Positions 57,712 through 64,000 of a DNA stretch of 64,000 nt are shown in pieces; the first letter of the stretch is position 1, and each line of letters begins with the position of its first letter. The notes below the pieces were generated by a model. That model was not told the DNA's origin and did not search any database. It worked only from the letters and a program-made list of their open reading frames with translations. The DNA is from Nocardioides alkalitolerans. Its GTDB lineage: Bacteria; Actinomycetota; Actinomycetes; Propionibacteriales; Nocardioidaceae. Both the position numbers and the translations under genes were made by a program. The stretch lies in assembly GCA_038184435.1 (NCBI GenBank), contig CP116227.1:2509501-2573500 (forward strand), written 5' to 3'.

Positions 57712-59170
57712 AGCACGAGCCGCGGCCGAGCTCCGACTCCACCTCGACGCGGCCCCCGAGCCGCTCCACCAGCCTCCGCACGATCGTCAGCCCGAGCCCC
57801 GACCCGGACTGCTCGAGCGCGGCGGGGTTGGTGGAGCGGAAGAACTCGGCGAAGAGGTGGCGCTGGTCGACCTGGCTGATCCCGATGCCGGTGTCGCGCA
57901 CCTCGATCCGCACGTTCTCATCATCGGCGACGACGGCGACGCGCACCTGACCGCCGTGCGGCGTGTACTTCACGGCGTTGCCGACGAGGTTGGACAGCAC
58001 GTGGCCCAGGTCGGTCGGGTCCGCCAGCGCGAGCGGGGCGTCGTCGGTCAGGTCGAGCGCCAGCTCGATGGACTTCGCCGCGGCGGCGACCCCCACGGCC
58101 TCCACCGCCCAGCGGGCGGCGGTGGCCACGTCGCAGGGCGTGGCCGCCGCGGCCCGGGGCGCCTGCGCCTGGGTGACGACGAGCAGGTTGTCGATGGTGC
58201 TGCCCATGAGGTCGACGCCCCGGCGGATGTAGGCGGCGGCGTCGAGGTCGCCGTCGGCGGGCGGCGGCATGAGGTCGAGCGCCGCCGAGATGGTGGTGAG
58301 CGGTGTCCGCAGCTCGTGGGCGAGCGTGGTGATCATGCGTCCGCGGTACTGCTCGAGCCGCCGGAGCTCGTCGGCCGCCCGTCGCTCGAGGTGCCGGGCG
58401 CGGGCCGCGAGCACGACCTGTCCGAGGTCGTGGCCGAGGTCGAGCGCCGTGGCCCGCTCCGCGTCCGACCACGGCGGGTCGTCCGCACGCCGGAACACCC
58501 CGAACACGCCCAGGCAGGAGTCACCGGCCCCGACGGGCGCGAGCAGCGCCCGGGAGAGCCCGATCCGCGCCAGGTCGACGATCCAGCCGCCGAGCAGCAG
58601 CTGCGCGTACCGGTCGTCGGCGAGCTCCTCGACACGGTCGAGGTCGTCCGCCGCGAGCGACCAGGTCTCCTGCGCGCTCCAGCAGGACTTCATGATCCGA
58701 CGGAACGCCGGCTGCAGGGCGTCGGGCACCGGGGGCAGGCGGGAGGGGATGGCGTGGAGCGCGTCCGTGCCGGGGACCCCCTCGTAGATCCGGGTCTTGA
58801 CCGCGCTCGCGCCCAGCGCTCGCAGCAGCTCGCTCTCCGAGGCGGCCAGCACCGCGCCCGGGTCCTCCGCCGCCACGGCCGCGCGGACGGCCGCCCGCGC
58901 CGCCGTCGCCTGCCGCACCTGCTCGGCGGCACCGCGGTCGTCCGGACCGGCGGCGTCCTGCACCCAGATGAGCGCGTACGCCGCGAGCCCGGGCACCTCC
59001 ACCACGGAGCCCCCGTCCGGGAGCGCGCCGGGCACGCGTCGTACGACGGCGGCGTCGAGGAGCCGCTCCCGCACGGTCGGCGGAACGGCGCCGCGGGACA
59101 CGGCGACCCGCGCACCGCGGGGGTCGTCCGTGTCCTCCACGACGAGGAGCACCCCAGCCCCAGCGTCCAT
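57686..59170 (-). CDS. Orphan sensor histidine kinase with GAF-like domain
   Basis: A 494-residue soluble kinase with no membrane helix. Residues about 80-270 resemble a GAF sensor; HisKA is at about 290-350 with the H-box LAHELRTPLTTISAAL. HATPase motifs DLGHVLSNLVGNAVKYT, DTGIGIS and GSGLGLTIVRRLVE are complete. ATG 59170 is preceded by GGAGGAGAC. No response regulator is encoded within 40 kb, so its partner lies elsewhere. It could sense a cytoplasmic ligand or redox state. Confidence 0.9.
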   Translation of the reverse strand: MDAGAGVLLVVEDTDDPRGARVAVSRGAVPPTVRERLLDAAVVRRVPGALPDGGSVVEVPGLAAYALIWVQDAAGPDDRGAAEQVRQATAARAAVRAAVAAEDPGAVLAASESELLRALGASAVKTRIYEGVPGTDALHAIPSRLPPVPDALQPAFRRIMKSCWSAQETWSLAADDLDRVEELADDRYAQLLLGGWIVDLARIGLSRALLAPVGAGDSCLGVFGVFRRADDPPWSDAERATALDLGHDLGQVVLAARARHLERRAADELRRLEQYRGRMITTLAHELRTPLTTISAALDLMPPPADGDLDAAAYIRRGVDLMGSTIDNLLVVTQAQAPRAAAATPCDVATAARWAVEAVGVAAAAKSIELALDLTDDAPLALADPTDLGHVLSNLVGNAVKYTPHGGQVRVAVVADDENVRIEVRDTGIGISQVDQRHLFAEFFRSTNPAALEQSGSGLGLTIVRRLVERLGGRVEVESELGRGSCFSVELPRA

Positions 59171-59276
59171 GTCTCCTCCGACCCCCGTCGCTGGCCCCAC
59201 CATCGGCATGTGGGTGTGGGGCCTGAGCAGGATCATGGAGCAGATCGCCGCGCGGCGCAGCGGATCAGCAGGACGG

Positions 59277-60761
59277 TCAGGACGCGGACGAGCGCGCCGG
59301 GGCCGCGAGCCACGAGGGCGGCGCGACGATGCGCTCGACGCGCGCCCGGGAGCGGTGGGTGGCGAACAGCAGGGCCACGGTGCCGGTCGCGATCATCGAT
59401 CCCATGACGATCGCGAGGTAGGCGCCGTGCAGGGAGGAGTCGAGCGGTGCGACGACCCCCGCCACGACCGACACGAAGAGCACGCCGAGCGCGCCGAGGC
59501 GGTGGAGGCGGAGCGGGGCGAGGAAGGGGACGACCCAGAGGAAGTACCAGAGGTGCACCACCGGGCTGAGCAGCACCATGACGCCCATGACGGCGGCGAC
59601 CGCGGCGACGGCCCGCTCCCGTCGGCCCGTCGGCCAGCGCAGCGCCACCCAGCCGGCGAAGGCGATCGCGCCGACATTGCCGACGAGGCGGGTGATCTCG
59701 AGGAACGTCGCCGGCGGGGTGCCGAGCCCGGTGAGGGTGGCGACGTCGTCGAGCGCACCGCCCACGACGGTGGGCAGCGACAACGGCGTGTTGACGGTGC
59801 CGGGCACGGTCAGCGCCTCGATCCAGCCGAGCCCGACGCCCCAGGCGAGGCCGAGCGCGACGAGGCAGGCGACGGAGACCGCCGCGACCGCGGCGAGGCG
59901 ACGCAGCCGCTGCACGAGGGTCGCCGCGAGGGGGAGGCTGACGAGCGCCACGGCGATGCAGACGAGCCCGCCGGGCGCCTTGACCGCGGCGGCGAGCCCG
60001 CCGAGCACGGCCCCGAGCACCCACGAGCGCTCGGCGGCCACGACGAGGGCCGCGGCCATGAGACCGACCATGGTGAGGTCGTTGTGGAGCCCGCCGGCCC
60101 CGTTCGCGAGCATGAGCGGCGAGGCGCAGACGATCGCTGTCGCGAGGGCCGGGTTCACGCCCGCCCAGCCGGCCATCCGCGGCACGGCCCACGCGAGCAG
60201 CGCCAGGCCCGCGAGCGCGGCCAGACGGTGGATGACGACGAGCACCCACGGGTTGCCGGTGACGGTCGCGGCGAGGTCGCCGATCGCGAGGGGCAGCGGG
60301 CCGTAGGGCGTCACCGTCCCCATCCACCGCGGGTCCACCGCCTCCACGACGGGGCCGCCGAGCACGTTGGGGCCGTAGAGGTACGGCGACGCGTCGACGT
60401 TCGTCATCGTGCCCTGGGCCGCGTAGGACCAGCCGTCACGGCTGAAGAGCGGGGGCGCCAGCAGCAGCGGCGCGCACCAGAGGAGGGTGCAGTAGCGGAC
60501 GCGGTCCACGGCGTCGGCGGGGTCCGTGCCGTCCCGGGCCACCGCGCGGCACAACGCGAGCCACGCGGCGCCCAGCAGTCCCAGGCCGAGCATGACCACG
60601 GCCAGGCCGAGCATGCGACCGGCGGTGGTGGCGCGAGCGTCGGCGAGCACCTGCAGCTCCATCACCGGCGCCGAGCGCGGGATGGTCGAGACGACGAAGC
60701 CCCCCACGAGCACGAGCGACGAGCCGAGCACGCCGCGCGCGATCATGGCGGGGGACAGCAC
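59277..60761 (-). CDS. mptB: MptB-like polyprenol-phosphate-mannose-dependent mannosyltransferase
   Basis: A 494-residue GT-C protein with about 12 membrane helices. The segment SRDGWSYAAQGTM corresponds to the SRD-SYAAQG block after the first large loop of MptB/MptA alpha-1,6-mannosyltransferases, which extend lipomannan or lipoglycan. The YGPLPL loop and HLWYFLWVVPF near the C-terminus also fit. GTG 60761 is 6 nt after TAGCCT. No polyprenol-mannose synthase is adjacent. The 106 bp to the kinase gene start hold nothing I recognise. Confidence 0.82.
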   Translation of the reverse strand: MLSPAMIARGVLGSSLVLVGGFVVSTIPRSAPVMELQVLADARATTAGRMLGLAVVMLGLGLLGAAWLALCRAVARDGTDPADAVDRVRYCTLLWCAPLLLAPPLFSRDGWSYAAQGTMTNVDASPYLYGPNVLGGPVVEAVDPRWMGTVTPYGPLPLAIGDLAATVTGNPWVLVVIHRLAALAGLALLAWAVPRMAGWAGVNPALATAIVCASPLMLANGAGGLHNDLTMVGLMAAALVVAAERSWVLGAVLGGLAAAVKAPGGLVCIAVALVSLPLAATLVQRLRRLAAVAAVSVACLVALGLAWGVGLGWIEALTVPGTVNTPLSLPTVVGGALDDVATLTGLGTPPATFLEITRLVGNVGAIAFAGWVALRWPTGRRERAVAAVAAVMGVMVLLSPVVHLWYFLWVVPFLAPLRLHRLGALGVLFVSVVAGVVAPLDSSLHGAYLAIVMGSMIATGTVALLFATHRSRARVERIVAPPSWLAAPARSSAS

Positions 60762-60767
60762 CGGGGC

Positions 60768-60773
60768 AGGCTA
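60768..60773 (-). promoter_or_regulatory. Putative -10 element (TAGCCT) of a leaderless mptB promoter
   Basis: On the minus strand TAGCCT ends 6 nt before GTG 60761. Confidence 0.45.
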
Positions 60774-60842
60774 GGCAGGCCGTCGCGCCCGCTCCCCCAC
60801 CGTGGCCCGACCGGGCGGCGACGAGTCCGTGAACATCCGCGC

Positions 60843-61415
60843 TCAGCGCTCCGGCAGCAGCCCCTCCACCAGCGCCTCGACGACGGCGTCGGTGGGCGTG
60901 TCGGGGTCGATCGACACCGTGAGGCGGTCGAGCAGGAGACCGTCGACCGCGTAGTGGAGGAGGGCGATCTCGGCGGCCCCACCGGGGAGCCCGGCCGCGG
61001 CGTTGTAGGCGACGTCGGCCGCGAACCCCGCGGTCAGCGTGGCGGCCATGAGCGCCGCCACCTCGGGTCGCCGCGCGGACTCCAGGCGCATCTCGAACCA
61101 CGCCAGCGCGACCTCCCGCGAGGCGGTCATGCGCGCGACGACGTACCGCAGGTGTGCCGCGTACGACGCCCGGCCGGGGGGCGCCGACCGCAGCCGGTCG
61201 ACCACGGCGGGGTCGGGCGCGATGCGCTCGCCGATGCGCGCGACGACGCCGGCGAGCAGGTCGCCCCGCGAGCGGAAGTAGTTGGACGTCGTGCCCGCGG
61301 GCTCCCCGGCCCGTCGGTCGACCGCGCGGTGGGTGAGCCCCCGCGACCCCTCGTCGGCGAGCACCCCGATCGCCGCGTCGGCGAGCCGGGCGCGCCGCTC
61401 CTCGTTGCGTGCCAC
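60843..61415 (-). CDS. TetR-family transcriptional regulator
   Basis: A 190-residue repressor. The HTH (about 10-55) reads LADAAIGVLADEGSRGLTHRAVDRRAGEPAGTTSNYFRSR, a TetR DNA-binding domain with TTSNYFRSR at the recognition helix. The all-helical effector domain follows. Divergent from a RibD/DHFR-like reductase, with an inverted repeat between them that overlaps its own -35 region, so autoregulation is likely. GTG 61415 is 6 nt after TAGGCT. Confidence 0.92.
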   Translation of the reverse strand: MARNEERRARLADAAIGVLADEGSRGLTHRAVDRRAGEPAGTTSNYFRSRGDLLAGVVARIGERIAPDPAVVDRLRSAPPGRASYAAHLRYVVARMTASREVALAWFEMRLESARRPEVAALMAATLTAGFAADVAYNAAAGLPGGAAEIALLHYAVDGLLLDRLTVSIDPDTPTDAVVEALVEGLLPER

Positions 61416-61421
61416 GGCCGC

Positions 61422-61427
61422 AGCCTA
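61422..61427 (-). promoter_or_regulatory. Putative -10 element (TAGGCT) of tetR
   Basis: On the minus strand TAGGCT ends 6 nt before GTG 61415. The expected -35 falls on the inverted repeat at 61444-61470. Confidence 0.5.
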
Positions 61428-61443
61428 GCCCGACCACGACAGA

Positions 61444-61470
61444 TGTAGTAGTTTCCTCTCGACCACTACA
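61444..61470. promoter_or_regulatory. Candidate TetR operator
   Basis: TGTAGTAGT and ACCACTACA form 9-bp arms with one mismatch and a 9-bp spacer in the region between divergent tetR and the reductase gene. A further outer pair AGATGTA/TACATCT encloses the downstream arm. Confidence 0.6.
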
Positions 61471-61495
61471 CCCGTCGTACATCTCGGAGGTCCCC

Positions 61496-62065
61496 GTGCG
61501 CACCCTCACCTACGTCGCCGCCGTCTCCCTCGACGGGCGGATCGCCGGGCCCGGCGACGACTACTCGGCCTTCCCCGTCGAGGGCGACCACGTCGCGATG
61601 ATCGTGCGCGACTACCGCGACACGCTCCCCGGCGCCGCGCTCGAGGCCCTCGGCCTCGAGGCCGACCGCTCCCGCTTCGACACGGTGCTCATGGGCTGGA
61701 CCACGTACGCCGCGGGCTTCGCCCAGACCCGGGACCCGTACCCCCACCTGCGCCAGGTCGTCTTCTCGCGCTCGCGCACCGCGGCCGACGCCGCGCCGGG
61801 CGTGACGGTCACCGGGGAGGACCCGGTCCGCGTCGTACGGCGGCTCAAGGAGGAGGACGGGAGCGGGATCTGGCTCTGCGGGGGCGGGGTGCTCGCCGCG
61901 GCGCTCGCGGACGAGATCGACCACCTCGTGCTCAAGGTGAACCCGCTCGTCCTCGGCGCGGGACCCAGCCTGTTCGCCGGGCCGTACGCGCCGCGCCACC
62001 TGCGACGGACGCGGGTCACGCCCTACTCCTCCGGTGTCGTCGTCACGGAGCACGCCCGCGCGTGA
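61496..62065 (+). CDS. Dihydrofolate reductase / RibD C-terminal family protein
   Basis: A 189-residue protein with the DHFR-like fold: VAAVSLDGRIAGPGDDYSAF at the start and VLMGWTTYAAGF at the NADPH site, then IWLCGGGVLAAALADEIDHLVLKVNPLVLG, a strong RibD_C tail. Such proteins reduce pteridine-like or flavin-precursor substrates or unknown ketones. GTG 61496 has GGAGG at 6 nt. Divergent tetR probably represses it, so it may be induced by its substrate. Confidence 0.9.
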   Translation: MRTLTYVAAVSLDGRIAGPGDDYSAFPVEGDHVAMIVRDYRDTLPGAALEALGLEADRSRFDTVLMGWTTYAAGFAQTRDPYPHLRQVVFSRSRTAADAAPGVTVTGEDPVRVVRRLKEEDGSGIWLCGGGVLAAALADEIDHLVLKVNPLVLGAGPSLFAGPYAPRHLRRTRVTPYSSGVVVTEHARA

Positions 62066-62097
62066 GAGGGTCGCCCTCATCGGCACCCCCAGGGGCC

Positions 62098-62133
62098 CGG
62101 GAGGGGTCGCGGGAGAGGTCGCGGGAGAGGGAG
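62098..62133. repeat. 12-bp tandem repeat (3 units) before a lipoprotein gene
   Basis: CGGGAGGGGTCG, CGGGAGAGGTCG and CGGGAGAGGGAG. The last unit supplies the ribosome site of the DUF4333 gene. Repeating purine-rich motifs could tune ribosome loading. Confidence 0.7.
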
Positions 62134-62136
62134 CTG

Positions 62137-62673
62137 ATGCGTCGACGGATCGCCGGGACGGTCACCACGCTGGCGGGGCTCGCCCTGCTCGCCGGCTGCA
62201 GCGACGAGATCCCCGACTTCACCGCGGCCCAGGTCGCGGACGCGGTGGCCGAGCAGATCGGCCGGTCGGCGGCCGCCCCGCCCTCGCCGATCTCGTGCGG
62301 CGGGCTCGAGCCCGAGGTGGACGCCCGCACGACGTGCACCTACGTGCTCGGCGACCGCACCCAGGACGCCGACGTCGTGGTGTCGGCCGTCGACGGCACC
62401 GAGGTGGAGTTCCGCGTCGACCCGACGCGCACCTACCTGACGACCACGCAGCTCACGCCGCTGGTGACGCAGGAGCTGACGGACGAGGGCAGCACGGGCG
62501 AGGTGACCTGCCTCGACGACCTCGACCTCGAGCTGGGGATCCGCGTCTACTGCACGCAGACGACCGACGCTGGCCCCGTCGACCTCGCTGTCACCGCGCG
62601 CAGCGGGGCCACCGACCCGGTGAGCCTGCAGATCGCCCTGGACGACCGCGACGCGAGCCAGAACGGGCAGTGA
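62137..62673 (+). CDS. DUF4333 lipoprotein
   Basis: A 178-residue lipoprotein with a basic MRRRIAG start, short hydrophobic core and lipobox LLAGC. The mature part has a DUF4333-like repeat pattern with paired cysteines: SPISCGGLEPEVDARTTC and EVTCLDDLDLELGIRVYC. It is anchored on the outer face of the membrane. DUF4333 proteins are common in actinobacteria; role unknown. ATG 62137 follows three tandem purine-rich units that include GAGGGAG. Confidence 0.85.
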   Translation: MRRRIAGTVTTLAGLALLAGCSDEIPDFTAAQVADAVAEQIGRSAAAPPSPISCGGLEPEVDARTTCTYVLGDRTQDADVVVSAVDGTEVEFRVDPTRTYLTTTQLTPLVTQELTDEGSTGEVTCLDDLDLELGIRVYCTQTTDAGPVDLAVTARSGATDPVSLQIALDDRDASQNGQ

Positions 62674-62676
62674 CCC

Positions 62677-62682
62677 TATCCT
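62677..62682 (+). promoter_or_regulatory. Putative -10 element (TATCCT) of a leaderless thiolase promoter
   Basis: TATCCT ends 7 nt before ATG 62690; the 16-bp gap after the DUF4333 stop has no Shine-Dalgarno. Confidence 0.5.
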
Positions 62683-62689
62683 CTGATCC

Positions 62690-63874
<1,185 letters not shown>

Positions 63875-63904
63875 CGCCCTCTTCCCCTCCGCCGTCGCGT
63901 GCCA

Positions 63905-63910
63905 TAACCT
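63905..63910 (+). promoter_or_regulatory. Putative -10 element (TAACCT) of the last gene
   Basis: TAACCT ends 5 nt before ATG 63916. A second start, ATG 63946, has a strong GGAGGAG ribosome site, so this element could also serve a short leader. Confidence 0.4.
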
Positions 63911-63915
63911 CACTT

Positions 63916-64000
63916 ATGGAACCGGCGGCGGAGGAGCGAGGCGTCATGGACAGGCACTACTGGCAGCGGCGGCACGACACGATGGACCCCGAGACGGCGT
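63916..64000 (+). CDS. Partial CDS at the right edge, possibly a phenylacetate-CoA ligase-like protein
   Basis: Only about 28 codons are visible (MEPAAEERGV, then MDRHYWQRRHDTMDPETA). The pattern YW plus ETMDP/DTMDP is reminiscent of the N-terminus of phenylacetate-CoA ligases, but this is too short to be sure. ATG 63946 has GGAGGAG and may be the true start; ATG 63916 is in frame. A thiolase lies directly in front, which would fit acyl-CoA metabolism. Confidence 0.4.
   Translation, partial: MEPAAEERGVMDRHYWQRRHDTMDPETA

Overview
The window is chromosomal DNA of a very GC-rich actinobacterium. Codon third positions are almost always G or C, GTG starts are common, and many genes appear to be leaderless. 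The gene content (WS/DGAT acyltransferase, MptB-type mannosyltransferase, a GNAT-TsaE fusion, LuxR-type two-component systems, AbiEi/DUF559 protein, DUF5302, DUF4333) resembles Nocardioides or a relative in the Nocardioidaceae. This placement is by impression of protein families, not by a marker gene. I saw no rRNA, tRNA, CRISPR array, insertion sequence or prophage.

Layout: 1-9140 holds a mixed set: ThrE exporter (cut by the left edge), carboxylate-amine ligase, FUSC membrane protein, secreted HNH nuclease, WS/DGAT, a DNA methyltransferase with an altered catalytic motif, a GNAT enzyme and a membrane-tethered metzincin. 9147-12497 is a surface-polysaccharide block (ABC-2 exporter, family 2 glycosyltransferase) enclosing about 490 bp of noncoding DNA packed with palindromes. 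12533-18256 holds a phosphodiester glycosidase, an ABC exporter with its two-component system, and Mug. 18279-21180 is gluconate uptake (gntP-gntK, divergent gntR). 21157-22334 is an AbiEi/DUF559 gene bracketed by direct repeats. 22340-26842 ends in a DUF429-RelA/SpoT fusion. 26839-37448 is core: rimI, tsaB, tsaE, alr, nnr, acpS, glmS, coaA.

39402-46952 is a compact eight-gene operon with a readable promoter and operator. It encodes two different TrpA-like TIM barrels (no TrpB), a UTRA-type GntR regulator, an NMT1/SsuABC-type importer, an FGGY kinase and a short-chain dehydrogenase. The layout suggests uptake, phosphorylation, oxidation and retro-aldol cleavage of an unidentified compound. 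It is my first choice for an undescribed system; the DUF429-RelA/SpoT fusion is second.

The right third holds VOC, LrgAB, Tag glycosylase, pirin, a family 4 glycosyltransferase, a WXG-like ESX-type cluster, a PucR/cytosine deaminase/NCS1 permease unit, an orphan histidine kinase, MptB, a TetR/reductase pair, a DUF4333 lipoprotein, a thiolase and one gene cut by the right edge. A 57-bp imperfect palindrome occurs four times between genes, always at exactly that length. A TAnnnT hexamer 5-8 nt before the start codon recurs at 13 genes.
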